From Acinetobacter rudis (GTDB lineage Bacteria > Pseudomonadota > Gammaproteobacteria > Pseudomonadales > Moraxellaceae), in assembly GCF_000829675.1 (NCBI RefSeq), contig NZ_BBRX01000042.1, positions 1 through 34,688 of the forward strand: a stretch of DNA of 34,688 nt, read 5' to 3'. Of this stretch, positions 16,087 to 25,229 are shown one piece after another (within the stretch, counting starts at the first letter, position 1; every line of letters starts with the position of its first letter). The notes beneath the pieces are model-generated. The model was not told the DNA's origin. It made no database searches and saw only the letters and a program-made list of their open reading frames with translations. The translations under genes and the position numbers were made by a program.

Positions 16087-16632
16087 ATGAGTTTAATTAT
16101 TGGCATTGACCCTGGTTCACGCATGACGGGTTACGGCATTATTGAGAAAGATGGACAAAAGCTGCGTTTTGTTGATGCAGGCACGATCAAAACAGAAACA
16201 ACTGCCATGCCTGAACGACTTAAACGTATTTTTGCTGGTGTTGATCGCATTGTGCGTTTTCACGGTCCTGTTGAAGCTGCTGTAGAGCAGGTCTTTATGG
16301 CTCAAAATCCAGATTCAGCGCTTAAACTTGGTCAAGCGCGAGGTGCTGCAATTGCGGCCCTTGTCAATCTTGATCTACAAGTTGCTGAATATACTGCACG
16401 TCAAATTAAACAATCTGTTGTAGGTTATGGTGCTGCAGACAAAGAACAAGTACAGATGATGGTGATGAAACTGCTTAATTTAAGCATTTGCCCTCAGGCC
16501 GATGCAGCGGATGCACTTGCTGCTGCAATATGTCATGCACATGCTTCTGGAAGTATGAGCAAAATGGCTGTACTCAATGCCTTAGGTGGTATGGCTCGTG
16601 GCCGTAGTCGCTATAGTAGTCGACGTCGCTGA
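16087..16632 (+). CDS. ruvC: Holliday junction resolvase RuvC
   Basis: The endonuclease that cuts Holliday junctions in recombination, working with RuvAB. The 181-residue protein carries the RNase-H-fold acidic residues Asp8 ([14 protein letters not shown]), Glu67 ([11 protein letters not shown]), Asp139 and Asp142 ([15 protein letters not shown]). These equal E. coli D7, E66, D138 and D141, shifted by one. The C-terminus ends in a basic tail ([11 protein letters not shown]). ruvA and ruvB are not adjacent in this window. A strong hairpin follows, convergent with glnS. Confidence 0.96.
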   Translation: MSLIIGIDPGSRMTGYGIIEKDGQKLRFVDAGTIKTETTAMPERLKRIFAGVDRIVRFHGPVEAAVEQVFMAQNPDSALKLGQARGAAIAALVNLDLQVAEYTARQIKQSVVGYGAADKEQVQMMVMKLLNLSICPQADAADALAAAICHAHASGSMSKMAVLNALGGMARGRSRYSSRRR

Positions 16633-16660
16633 TCAGCCCAAATTGCTAAACTAAATATTA

Positions 16661-16693
16661 AAAAAACTCAGTTCAATATGAACTGAGTTTTTT
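16661..16693. terminator. Bidirectional terminator between ruvC and glnS
   Basis: A 15-bp stem, AAAAAACTCAGTTCA with TGAACTGAGTTTTTT, has a 3-base loop and T tracts on both strands. It lies between convergent stops at 16632 and 16708. Confidence 0.9.
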
Positions 16694-16707
16694 TTAGCTA
16701 AACCAGA

Positions 16708-18429
16708 TTACTTACCCGGTTTAAAGCTGTCTCTTAAGTCTAAAATGCGGTTAAATACAGGTTTATCTGTGCAATGATCATAACGATCTGCAACAAAGTA
16801 GCCTTCACGTTCAAATTGGAAACGATCTTCTGCTTGTGCTTGTGCCAATGATGGCTCGACAACAGCCTGTACAATTTTGAGTGATTCTGGATTTAAATTC
16901 GCTAAGAAGTCATCACCAGTTTCAGGGTTTGATTCTGTAAATAAACGATCATAAACACGAACTTCAGCTGCTACACCTTTAGTTGCAGATACCCAGTGAA
17001 TAACACCTTTAACCTTACGACCTTCTGGATTTTTACCTAAAGTTTCAGGATCAATTGAGCATTTCAACTCAATAATTTCACCCGTAGCATCTTTAATCAC
17101 TTCATCACACTTAATTACATATGCATGACGTAAACGAACTTCACCATCTGTAGTCAAACGTTTGAAGCCTTTAGGTGGTACTTCCTCAAAGTCTTTACGA
17201 TCGATATAAATCTCTTGAGTCAATGGAATAACACGTTCACCCATATCTACGTTTGGATGGCGTGCATGTTTCAATTCGAGTGCTTCAGGTAAATTCGTCA
17301 AAGTCACTTTTAATGGATTCAACACAGCCATACCACGCGCAGCTGCGTTCTCCAATGATTGACGAATAGAGAACTCAAGCATTGCAACATCAACAATACC
17401 ATCAGTTTTCGATACACCGACACGCTTACAGAAATCACGCAAGCCTTCTGGTGTAAAGCCACGGCGACGCATACCCACAACCGTAGGCATACGTGGATCG
17501 TCCCAACCATTGACATAACCACCTTCAACTAAACGACGTAATTTACGTTTCGAAGTGATGGTGTAATCAATATTTAAACGGCTCGACTCATACTGATGCG
17601 GTACTGCTGGTGCCTTCACTTTTTCCACGAACCAGTCATATAAAGGACGGTGGTCTTGGAATTCAAGCGTACACAAAGAGTGAGTAATCCCCTCAATCGC
17701 ATCTGACAATGGATGTGCATAATCGTACATTGGGTACATTTTCCATTTATCACCTGTTTGATGATGCTCGGAATGCAATACACGATACATAATCGGATCA
17801 CGCATATGTACGTTTGCTGCAGCCATATCAATTTTAGCGCGTAGTACTGCAGCACCTTCAGCTAATTCACCATTATTCATTTGTTCAAAACGCGCCAAGT
17901 TTTCTTCAACACTTGTATCGCGATAAGGTGAATTGGTTCCAGCTTCAACAAAAGAACCACGATTTAACTTGATTTGTTCAGGTGTCTGTAGATCAACATA
18001 AGCATCACCTTGTTTGATCAGTTGGACTGCCCAAGCATGCAATTGATCAAAATAGCTTGATGCATATAAAGGCTCACCTTCCCAGTTAAAACCTAGCCAT
18101 TTTACATCTGTCGCAATACCGTCAACATATTCTTGTTCTTCAGCATCTGGGTTAGTGTCATCAAAGCGAAGATTACATTTGCCACTAAACTCTTGTGCAA
18201 TACCAAAGTTTAGGCAAATAGCTTTAACATGACCTATATGTAAATAGCCATTTGGTTCTGGTGGAAAACGGGTAATGATCGACTGATGCTTACCTACGTT
18301 TAAATCATCGGTAATCACCTGACGAATAAAATCCAAACCACCCTGTTGTTCTTGCTGCTGAGCATCGACAGGTGTAGATGTGGATGTCGGGTTCATTGGC
18401 AAATCTGAAACAACAGCATTTGGCTTCAT
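16708..18429 (-). CDS. glnS: Glutaminyl-tRNA synthetase
   Basis: A class I synthetase that charges tRNA-Gln. The 573 residues compare with 554 in E. coli; the extra length is a polar N-terminal extension (about residues 1-30, Gln-rich). [16 protein letters not shown] holds the HIGH signature at 64-67. ITSKRKL (291-297) is the KMSKS-equivalent loop, followed by GWDDPRMPT. The anticodon-binding C-terminal domain has [20 protein letters not shown] and ends in the usual [11 protein letters not shown] 18429 gives the longest product; ATG 18396 (MNPTSTST) would be equally compatible, and neither has a clear ribosome binding site. Confidence 0.97.
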   Translation of the reverse strand: MKPNAVVSDLPMNPTSTSTPVDAQQQEQQGGLDFIRQVITDDLNVGKHQSIITRFPPEPNGYLHIGHVKAICLNFGIAQEFSGKCNLRFDDTNPDAEEQEYVDGIATDVKWLGFNWEGEPLYASSYFDQLHAWAVQLIKQGDAYVDLQTPEQIKLNRGSFVEAGTNSPYRDTSVEENLARFEQMNNGELAEGAAVLRAKIDMAAANVHMRDPIMYRVLHSEHHQTGDKWKMYPMYDYAHPLSDAIEGITHSLCTLEFQDHRPLYDWFVEKVKAPAVPHQYESSRLNIDYTITSKRKLRRLVEGGYVNGWDDPRMPTVVGMRRRGFTPEGLRDFCKRVGVSKTDGIVDVAMLEFSIRQSLENAAARGMAVLNPLKVTLTNLPEALELKHARHPNVDMGERVIPLTQEIYIDRKDFEEVPPKGFKRLTTDGEVRLRHAYVIKCDEVIKDATGEIIELKCSIDPETLGKNPEGRKVKGVIHWVSATKGVAAEVRVYDRLFTESNPETGDDFLANLNPESLKIVQAVVEPSLAQAQAEDRFQFEREGYFVADRYDHCTDKPVFNRILDLRDSFKPGK

Positions 18430-18589
18430 AATTACTTAATCACTTATTGAAAAAAAAATAGATAAAAACATTATTTAGACATTTTAACAAAGAAAATAAC
18501 GTTTTTGCTTGCCTTGTAGTTTACAGTTTGCTTATGCTTCTCACAACCGAAAAACCCATGGCATTTCGCTATGTTTAGGAGATTATAGA

Positions 18590-19099
18590 ATGAGTTTTCC
18601 TCAAGTCGAATTAAATACCAACAAAGGACGTATCGTTCTTGAACTCAATTCAGAAAAAGCACCAATTACTGTGGCTAACTTTCTAGAATACGTTCGTGAT
18701 GGTTTTTATGATGGCGTAATTTTCCACCGTGTTATCGATGGTTTTATGGTACAAGGCGGTGGCATGGATGAAAACTTCAAAGAGAAAACTACACGTGACT
18801 CTATTGAAAACGAAGCAGACAATGGCTTAAGCAATGACATCGGTACAATCGCGATGGCTCGTACACAAGCTCCTCACTCTGCATCTGCACAGTTCTTTAT
18901 CAACGTAAGCAACAATGCTTTTCTTAACCACTCAGGTAAAACTGCGCAAGGTTGGGGTTATGCTGTATTTGGTAAAGTCGCTGAAGGTATGGATGTTGTA
19001 GAAGCGATCAAAGGTGTACGTACAGGTAACCGCGGTTACCATGCAGATGTACCTTTAGAGAATATTGTCATTGAATCTGCTAAAATCATCTCAGAATAA
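18590..19099 (+). CDS. ppiB: Peptidyl-prolyl cis-trans isomerase B (cyclophilin)
   Basis: A cytoplasmic cyclophilin that speeds proline isomerisation during folding. The 169-residue product contains [14 protein letters not shown] (catalytic arginine), [13 protein letters not shown] and [10 protein letters not shown] in cyclophilin order. The frame is open to 18509, but ATG 18590 is the start: AGGAG lies just upstream and [13 protein letters not shown] matches the family N-terminus. There is no signal peptide, so this is the cytoplasmic PpiB type rather than PpiA. lpxH follows after 18 bases, so the two are probably cotranscribed. Confidence 0.95.
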   Translation: MSFPQVELNTNKGRIVLELNSEKAPITVANFLEYVRDGFYDGVIFHRVIDGFMVQGGGMDENFKEKTTRDSIENEADNGLSNDIGTIAMARTQAPHSASAQFFINVSNNAFLNHSGKTAQGWGYAVFGKVAEGMDVVEAIKGVRTGNRGYHADVPLENIVIESAKIISE

Positions 19100-19117
19100 T
19101 TTTTATTTGGATTTTTA

Positions 19118-19834
19118 GTGACTTATCTGTTTATATCAGATCTGCACTTATCTGAAAATTACCCTCGATTAATTCGGGGGTTTTTAGATTTGCTTGTAGA
19201 CTACGCTGATCGCAATACCCATCTCTATATTTTAGGAGATTGGTTTAATGCTTGGCTTGGCGATGACAACGATGAAGAGTGGATTAAACCCATTGTCACT
19301 GCCCTACAGCAATTCCATGCACGTGGTAATCACATCTATTTCCAAGCTGGAAATCGTGACTTTGTTTTAGGTACTAAATTTTTACAACAATTTAATGCCG
19401 AACTCCTGCCAGAAGTCGCCTATTTAACCCTAAATGGTATACGTTTTCGTTTAGAACATGGTGATGCACTGTGTACTGATGACCGCTCGTATCAGCGCTT
19501 TAAAAAAATTATTCGTAATCCTGTAGTACTCACCTTACTGCGTAAAACGCCATTAAGCTTTCGTAAAAAACTGGCCAACAATTTGCGCCAGCAAAGCAAG
19601 ACGGCTCAGCAGCATAAAATGGCTGAAATCATGGATGTGAATCAAGATGCAGTACAACAAGCACTCAGCAGCTGTGATATCTTAATTCATGGTCATACAC
19701 ATCGCCCGATGATTCACCACATCGAGCAAAAATTCCGAATTGTTCTAGGTGATTGGCGGATATCTACACAAAGTGCAGAAATTCTTGAAATCAATGAACA
19801 AGGTGAGTGGGTCATGCATCACTTTATGTTCTAA
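19118..19834 (+). CDS. lpxH: UDP-2,3-diacylglucosamine diphosphatase LpxH
   Basis: Splits UDP-2,3-diacylglucosamine into lipid X and UMP in lipid A synthesis, peripherally at the inner membrane. The 238-residue metallophosphoesterase shows all metal motifs: SDLHL (Asp8, His10), GDWFNAWLGDD (Asp41), GNRD (Asn79), HGD (His114) and HGHTHRP (His193, His195). The start is GTG 19118, which gives the expected MTYLFISDLHLS; no suitable ATG is near. It lies 18 bases downstream of ppiB, an arrangement also seen in other gammaproteobacteria. Confidence 0.95.
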   Translation: MTYLFISDLHLSENYPRLIRGFLDLLVDYADRNTHLYILGDWFNAWLGDDNDEEWIKPIVTALQQFHARGNHIYFQAGNRDFVLGTKFLQQFNAELLPEVAYLTLNGIRFRLEHGDALCTDDRSYQRFKKIIRNPVVLTLLRKTPLSFRKKLANNLRQQSKTAQQHKMAEIMDVNQDAVQQALSSCDILIHGHTHRPMIHHIEQKFRIVLGDWRISTQSAEILEINEQGEWVMHHFMF

Positions 19835-19897
19835 AAGCCACTACCTATCTACATTAAAAAAATGCTTTTGCAAACGATACAACTTAGCTAAATTGAC

Positions 19898-19903
19898 TAT
19901 AAT
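19898..19903 (+). promoter_or_regulatory. -10 element of the nfsB promoter
   Basis: A perfect TATAAT lies 31 bases before the nfsB start, within ATTGACTATAATCAG. The -35 at 16-17 bases upstream is poor (GATACA), so activation by a regulator is possible. Confidence 0.5.
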
Positions 19904-19934
19904 CAGACTTTATTGGTCATTTATAAAATGAGTT

Positions 19935-20588
19935 ATGGATTTACTTAAAGTACTACAGCAACGTTATACCACGAAGGCCTATGATGCGAGTAAAGTCATT
20001 GCACAATCGCAATTTGATCAACTCCTTGAGGTATTAAAACTCACCCCTTCATCTATTAATATTCAGCCTTGGCATTTTTTTGTAGCAGATACAGCACCTG
20101 CAAAAGAACGGATCGCAACAGCTCTAGTTGGTGATTATGCCTATAATGCAGCAAAGGTTCTCAATGCTTCACATACCATTGTGTTTTGTAGCAAAACAGA
20201 TATCGACCCAGAGCATTTATCTAATATCATCACGCAAGAAGCACAAGATGGTCGTTTCAAGGACCAACAAGTTCAGCAAAATCAAATGAATAGTAGAACA
20301 TTCTATGTCGATTACTATCGACAACAACAGGGTGATCTCTCCCGTTGGACTGAAAATCAAACCTTTATTGCACTTGGTCAACTGCTCTTTGCTGCTGCCC
20401 TACAAGGAATTGATGCTACCCCGATTGGTGGGTTTAATGCAGAAATACTGAACCAAGAACTCAAACTCAGCGAACAAGGTCTGAAACCTAGTGTTCTGGT
20501 TGCTTTAGGCTATCGCAGCGATGAAGACTTTAACGCACCATTACCTAAGTCACGACTCGATCAAGATAAAATTATTAGCGTACTATAA
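19935..20588 (+). CDS. nfsB: Oxygen-insensitive NAD(P)H nitroreductase NfsB-type
   Basis: An FMN flavoenzyme that reduces nitroaromatics, nitrofurans and quinones by two-electron steps; loss of such enzymes confers nitrofuran resistance in other bacteria. The 217 residues equal the length of E. coli NfsB and align throughout: RYTTKAYDASK, LTPSSINIQPWHFFVA, NASHTIVFCSKT, ATPIGGFNAEIL, and EDFNAPLPKSRL at the C-terminus. The R-x-S/T-x-KxF/Y FMN-contact motif is present at residues 10-16. Monocistronic, with its own -10 and a hairpin downstream. Confidence 0.93.
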   Translation: MDLLKVLQQRYTTKAYDASKVIAQSQFDQLLEVLKLTPSSINIQPWHFFVADTAPAKERIATALVGDYAYNAAKVLNASHTIVFCSKTDIDPEHLSNIITQEAQDGRFKDQQVQQNQMNSRTFYVDYYRQQQGDLSRWTENQTFIALGQLLFAAALQGIDATPIGGFNAEILNQELKLSEQGLKPSVLVALGYRSDEDFNAPLPKSRLDQDKIISVL

Positions 20589-20600
20589 ATCAACAGCGCT

Positions 20601-20631
20601 TACCTATGCGAGCCCTAGACTTGCATAGGTA
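20601..20631 (+). terminator. Hairpin after nfsB
   Basis: A 9-bp stem, TACCTATGC with GCATAGGTA, has a 13-base loop and lies 13 bases after the stop. A weak T tract (CCCTTT) follows. It is probably a terminator. The remaining gap to 20775 has a small hairpin ACCATC-TTT-GATGGT (20742-20756) before the next gene and nothing else that I recognise. Confidence 0.5.
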
Positions 20632-20775
20632 TAACCCTTTGAACCGCACATTTACACATCCAATTTTACTTACAATATAGATCGAATGACTGTCATAAAG
20701 AATACTTAAATCAGTGCTATCCTGCTTATAAAAAATTGGACACCATCTTTGATGGTTTGTATTTAGGTATGACTT

Positions 20776-21816
20776 ATGGACCTAAACCACTATATCGCAA
20801 ATAAATTTAAGATATTTAATGAGTATCTTGAGATGCATTGGCAGCATCAACCGCTTAAATATAAAGAAATACAAACACTATTATTTTTTCAAGCTTATGC
20901 AACAATCGATTTAATGGTTCGTGCTGAAATTAATCTCTATCACAGTAATGAATATCCGACTTTAAGTTATTATTATCAACGCATCGAAAAATATATCAAA
21001 ATTCCGACTAAAGAATTATTTCCAGCTTCTTTTCATCGACCCTATGAACAAATATTAAATGAGTTCAAATACTTATGTTTTTATCAAGATAACCTAGACA
21101 TCCAAAAGAAAATCGATAATATCTACAGCCTTTATCAAAAAATCGCAGTGCCAAATTCTTCACATGGTATTTATCATGAAATCCATGAGTCGTTACAACA
21201 CAGTATTGAATTTCTACACGATCCTAAAATCGCAATCCAGCATAAAACAAAAATACTTTATCGTTGGCAAGATATAGACAACTTAGAAATGGCATCCGCC
21301 TATCGTTCCCTCGCTAAAATTCAGCAGACCCTCTCTCAATATCAGCAACAAAGCTTGGCAGAAAAATATCTTAGTCTAATCGATCAAAGTGAAAATAATC
21401 AGATTGAATTTAAACAGCGTACAACAGACTTACTTAGTCATAAAAAATCAGATAGCTGGATCAAAGCATGCTTTGCTTTTATGAATACTCGCAAAGGTTA
21501 TGTGTTTATAGGCGTAGCTGATGATCAAAGTATTGTGGGGATTGAACAAGAACTCCATGAACATTTTCAAGGTTCGTTAGACCTGATGAAAAGAGGCCTA
21601 CTCGATAAACTTTCACATGAAAGTCAAAAACGCTCAAATATTTATACCACTTTAGAAGACATTCGAATTGAAGGTAAAACTATACTGGTATTTAAATGCA
21701 ATAAATCAGATCGCCCTGTTTATTATAAGGGCGATCTATATATGCGAAACAATGGTCAAACAATCCGTGTTCCACCTGAGCTCATTGCCTGTTTTCAGGA
21801 AGAGTTTTACTGTTAA
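20776..21816 (+). CDS. Two-part protein: unassigned helical N-terminus plus AlbA_2/Schlafen-type domain
   Basis: A 346-residue soluble protein. Residues about 1-200 are predicted mostly helical and aromatic-rich (LLFFQAYATIDLMVRAE, then EYPTLSYYYQRIEKYIK) and match no family I know. Residues about 205-340 form an AlbA_2-type domain: NNQIEFKQRT (Glu211, Lys213), IKACFAFMNTRKGYVFIGVA with DDQSIVGIEQE, and GDLYMRNNGQTIRVPP. Such domains occur in transcription regulators, Schlafen-like nucleases and some phage-defence proteins. There is no helicase or winged-helix part after it, unlike the common ATP-binding versions. It stands alone between nfsB and a convergent TonB receptor gene (6 bases between stops). 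Start ATG 20776 has AGG about nine bases upstream. Function unknown. Confidence 0.75.
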   Translation: MDLNHYIANKFKIFNEYLEMHWQHQPLKYKEIQTLLFFQAYATIDLMVRAEINLYHSNEYPTLSYYYQRIEKYIKIPTKELFPASFHRPYEQILNEFKYLCFYQDNLDIQKKIDNIYSLYQKIAVPNSSHGIYHEIHESLQHSIEFLHDPKIAIQHKTKILYRWQDIDNLEMASAYRSLAKIQQTLSQYQQQSLAEKYLSLIDQSENNQIEFKQRTTDLLSHKKSDSWIKACFAFMNTRKGYVFIGVADDQSIVGIEQELHEHFQGSLDLMKRGLLDKLSHESQKRSNIYTTLEDIRIEGKTILVFKCNKSDRPVYYKGDLYMRNNGQTIRVPPELIACFQEEFYC

Positions 21817-21822
21817 TTCATT

Positions 21823-24081
21823 TTAGAAGCGAGCACGGACAGATAAAGTCACGTTACGTGGCTCTCCCCAATAAACACCATTATAGAACCCGACATTTAA
21901 GTAATACTTTTCATCAAATAGGTTGTTGATGTTTAAGTTTGCAGATAATTCTTCACTAAACTTATAACTCGCAAATGCATTGGCCAAATAATATGACTTT
22001 TGCACTATCGTTCCATCATTATGGGCATTTTCAGGTGCACCGCCCCACTTTTGAGAAATTTCACTTTGCCAATTTACACCACCACCAATGGTAAGTTTAT
22101 TCGCACCTTGCCATAGATTTTCTGGCAATGTATAGCTTGTAAATAACTTCACTTGATTTTGTGGAATCGTATTTAATGAACTCGCATTTGCCGAACTCAC
22201 ACTATTTACATAAGTATAGCCAGCACTAATATTCCAATTGTCTTGCAACTTTCCAATCGCCTCTATTTCAAAGCCATTTACTTTTAAACCTTGTCCTGAT
22301 GCAAAATAAGCAGTATCCATATCATCAACTTTAGAGATCGTTCCATTTTTCACTCCATCTCGATATTCCTTATCTTCAACAGCGAGATCCTTAACTGTTG
22401 ACCAAAATACTGCCGCACTGGTAAGTAATTTCTCATCCAAGAATTCAGCTTTAATCCCCAGTTCGGTACTACTTCCAATAACTGGGTCAAGATAAGCCCC
22501 CGTTCTATCGCGTTTATCAGATGGGGTAAACATATCCGTATAACTCGCATAAGCTGTATAGCTTTCATTAATGTCATACAAGATACCAACATAGGGAACA
22601 AACTGTTCAAAACTACGTGGTTTTGCTGCCAAAGACTTATCCGTGTCAGCTTTCCATGTCTCTTTTTTATAATCATATGTACTAAAGCGACCACCTAAAA
22701 TGAGTTTTAAGGGATCCGCCAAATTTAAACGGAGCGTTGAATAATAACCAAACAACTCAGTGGTATTTTTACTACCTGCCCCATTTTTTTCATAACTAGG
22801 TTTCGGCAAATTACCTGTCCACTCACGATAATCTGGAATTTCAGCTGGGTAATCAATCTTACTCTTTACGCTTTGAGAAGTACTTTCACTTTTAAAACCA
22901 CTATATCCCAAGACCAATTCATGTTGACGGCCTAAAAACTGAAATGGTCCCGTTGCATATAGATCGACATTTAGTTTCTTACTTTCAGAGTACGGGGAAA
23001 CCTGTGTCCATAGGCCTAAACCCTTACCAGTCGTTGGGTCAGGAAAACCTGAGGCGCCATAGGCAACCATCCAATTACTATCAGAGGTACTATGTGCAAC
23101 GGCGGCTTTTACAACCCATTCATTGCTAAATTTATGCTGAATATCAGCAAAAACCGTCTTATCCTGTTGGCTAATTGAACTCCAATCTGTAGTTAAACTG
23201 AAATTTCGAGGTAAGTTAATCGGGCTACCATCTGCACTAAAATACGGCACAGTTCCCCAAGTAGAACCTTTTGGCTTGTTATCTTGATATTGAAACCCTA
23301 CAGCTGCAGTGGTATTTGGGGTTAAATCAGCTTCAATAATTGCCATAGCTGCCGTTGATTTAAGTTCATAAAAATCCATAAAGGATTCTTTATCGGTATG
23401 TGCTGCCATTATACGACTTCGTACACTGCCATCTTCTGTTAATGGCACTGAAACATCAGCTTCAATACGGGTGTTATTCCAGCGACCATAGGTTGAACTG
23501 ACATTTCCACCAAATTCTTTGGTCGGACGCTTACGAATCATGTTAATGGTCGCAGAGGGATCACCCGTTGATCCCGTTAAACCAGATGCCCCTTTAACCA
23601 CTTCAACTCGGTCAAAGAAAAAACTATCAGCTCGAGGACTATTGTCTCCCACAGGCATACCATCAATTTGCCTATTGGAAATAGAAAATCCGCGTGCATA
23701 ATAACTTGAACGCTCACTATCGGTCTTAGTTGATGTCACCCCAGGTGTTGCTGCCAAAATATCATCAATGTTATTTAAATTACGTTGTTCGATCTGTTCT
23801 CGTGTTACTACACTAACTGATTGTGGGGTTTCTTTAATATCTAACTTTAGTTTTGAAGATGATCGTGATGATTTGGCTTTAAAACTCCCTGTCCCTTCCG
23901 TGGTTTCACCTTGACTCGCATAATCAGTTGCTTTGCCATCAGCATAAAGTGTAATCGTCGGCAACTGTACTGACTGATCGTTTTCAACTGTATTTGCATA
24001 CGCGACTGGACTACATACGGTCAAAAATGCAGCTGCATAAATTGCCTGCGTCATAGCATTTAATTTGAAATTTGTGTTCAT
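21823..24081 (-). CDS. TonB-dependent ferric-siderophore receptor (FhuE/FpvA-like)
   Basis: An outer-membrane beta-barrel that imports a ferric siderophore using TonB energy. With the start at ATG 24081 the protein has 752 residues. A signal peptide (MNTNFKLNAMTQAIYAAAFL, then TVCSPVAYA) is cleaved near residue 29. The plug domain has IKETPQSVSVVTREQI, LAATPGVTS, YYARGFSISNRQIDGMPV and VEVVKGASGL. The barrel ends in NINNLFDEKYYLNVGFYNGV and VRARF, with the terminal phenylalanine needed for assembly. The open frame extends to 24144, but that stretch contains a Fur box and no signal-peptide-like start, so it is untranslated. The siderophore cannot be told from sequence; the plug and C-terminus resemble hydroxamate receptors such as FhuE. 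Confidence 0.93.
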   Translation of the reverse strand: MNTNFKLNAMTQAIYAAAFLTVCSPVAYANTVENDQSVQLPTITLYADGKATDYASQGETTEGTGSFKAKSSRSSSKLKLDIKETPQSVSVVTREQIEQRNLNNIDDILAATPGVTSTKTDSERSSYYARGFSISNRQIDGMPVGDNSPRADSFFFDRVEVVKGASGLTGSTGDPSATINMIRKRPTKEFGGNVSSTYGRWNNTRIEADVSVPLTEDGSVRSRIMAAHTDKESFMDFYELKSTAAMAIIEADLTPNTTAAVGFQYQDNKPKGSTWGTVPYFSADGSPINLPRNFSLTTDWSSISQQDKTVFADIQHKFSNEWVVKAAVAHSTSDSNWMVAYGASGFPDPTTGKGLGLWTQVSPYSESKKLNVDLYATGPFQFLGRQHELVLGYSGFKSESTSQSVKSKIDYPAEIPDYREWTGNLPKPSYEKNGAGSKNTTELFGYYSTLRLNLADPLKLILGGRFSTYDYKKETWKADTDKSLAAKPRSFEQFVPYVGILYDINESYTAYASYTDMFTPSDKRDRTGAYLDPVIGSSTELGIKAEFLDEKLLTSAAVFWSTVKDLAVEDKEYRDGVKNGTISKVDDMDTAYFASGQGLKVNGFEIEAIGKLQDNWNISAGYTYVNSVSSANASSLNTIPQNQVKLFTSYTLPENLWQGANKLTIGGGVNWQSEISQKWGGAPENAHNDGTIVQKSYYLANAFASYKFSEELSANLNINNLFDEKYYLNVGFYNGVYWGEPRNVTLSVRARF

Positions 24082-24101
24082 AAAATCGACATAAAATATA
24101 T

Positions 24102-24120
24102 GAGAACGATTATTATTAAC
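24102..24120 (-). promoter_or_regulatory. Fur box of the siderophore receptor gene
   Basis: On the minus strand GTTAATAATAATCGTTCTC matches 15 of 19 positions of the Fur consensus. It ends 20 bases before the receptor ATG. A -35-like TTGAAA lies upstream (about 24133-24127), so the box covers the -10 region. Iron repression is the expected result. Confidence 0.8.
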
Positions 24121-24261
24121 ATAAGATTTTTTCAAGTAAACCATTGCTGTATTTTTTGTAAAAAATACAGCAATAAATATGTAACAAATTGATTTATTAA
24201 GAAAATTTAAGTTTTTTTGAGCTTTTTTTTAATCTCAAACGACTAGATATAAGCGCCTTAA

Positions 24262-25128
24262 TTATAGCGCTTTTGCAAGAACAAAAATTGCTGCTGCTGC
24301 AAAAACAATTGCCGCACTACTCAGCTTATTTAAACGCTCTTTAAAGATGATCATACCCGCAATTACACCCAGTAATACCACTAAAATATTCATACCCGCA
24401 AACACTACTGAAGGCGAATCTTTTAGCCACTGATGAGCTTTAATATAAAGTGCAATATTGGAAAAATTTAACAAGCCTAACAATAAACCTGAATATAAAG
24501 CCCGCATACTCCACTGGGTTTTTCTAAAGATTAAAATTGCACTCATGAAAATAAATGCAACGATAAAACTTAAGTTCAGTGTTAATGCAAACTGTAGCCC
24601 CAAGCCGCTGGTGTACTTTAATAATATATCGACAACGGCATAACCCACCCACACCGCAAATAACGACCACATCGCAGCCTGAGAACGTTTGGCTGAACGA
24701 AATGCTGCTAATTTCTCACCAGAACGAGACAATAAAATACACAGCATGGCCAGTAGACCTAAAGCAATTCCCACCCCTTTTAAGGCTGTAAATTGTTCTT
24801 GAAAAAATAGATAAGCAGCACTTAAAGACAGTACAACAGATAAACGCTGTGCTATTTCAGTTTTGATTACTCCTGCTCGTGTTAAAGCCCCACCCAACAT
24901 TAAAAATATACTTGGCAAAGCGACACCCAATAGCGTAATCACCCACCACGGTGTATCAGCTACACTGACATGTGAAAAATCCGGTTTAAACCAGACATAA
25001 CACAGCAACATGGCAAGCAAATAATTCCAAGCCAGCATTTGTAAAACATCAACTTGCTGATGTTTACAGTGTTTAAGCCAAATCGATACTGCGACACTGC
25101 AGAGTGCAGCAAATACAATAAAGTACAT
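24262..25128 (-). CDS. DMT-superfamily (EamA-like) membrane transporter
   Basis: A 288-residue inner-membrane protein with about ten hydrophobic helices, arranged as two related halves of five, as in the drug/metabolite transporter superfamily. The first half contains GVALPSIFLMLGGALTRAGV and QRLSVVLSLSAAYLFFQEQF. The matching helix of the second half is GMNILVVLLGVIAGMIIFKE. No substrate can be assigned. GGAAAA precedes the ATG. It lies downstream of fba on the same strand but behind the fba terminator, so it is probably a separate unit. Only a weak inverted repeat (TTTGAG/CTCAAA) is seen after its stop. Confidence 0.85.
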   Translation of the reverse strand: MYFIVFAALCSVAVSIWLKHCKHQQVDVLQMLAWNYLLAMLLCYVWFKPDFSHVSVADTPWWVITLLGVALPSIFLMLGGALTRAGVIKTEIAQRLSVVLSLSAAYLFFQEQFTALKGVGIALGLLAMLCILLSRSGEKLAAFRSAKRSQAAMWSLFAVWVGYAVVDILLKYTSGLGLQFALTLNLSFIVAFIFMSAILIFRKTQWSMRALYSGLLLGLLNFSNIALYIKAHQWLKDSPSVVFAGMNILVVLLGVIAGMIIFKERLNKLSSAAIVFAAAAIFVLAKAL

Positions 25129-25173
25129 TCTATTTTTCCATTCAAAAAGTGCAAGCTTAGCTTTATATACATG

Positions 25174-25204
25174 AAAAAACGTCCACTGAAAGTGGACGTT
25201 TTTT
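25174..25204 (-). terminator. Intrinsic terminator of fba
   Basis: A 14-bp perfect stem, AAAAAACGTCCACT with AGTGGACGTTTTTT, has a GAA loop and T tracts on both strands. It lies 26 bases after the fba stop on the minus strand. Confidence 0.9.
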
Positions 25205-25229
25205 AAATCATCGATGCCTAAGCAAGCGA

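Noticed and set aside
22350..22694. Leftward open frame inside the TonB receptor
   Set aside because: It is an alternative phase within conserved beta-barrel sequence, with no ribosome binding site.
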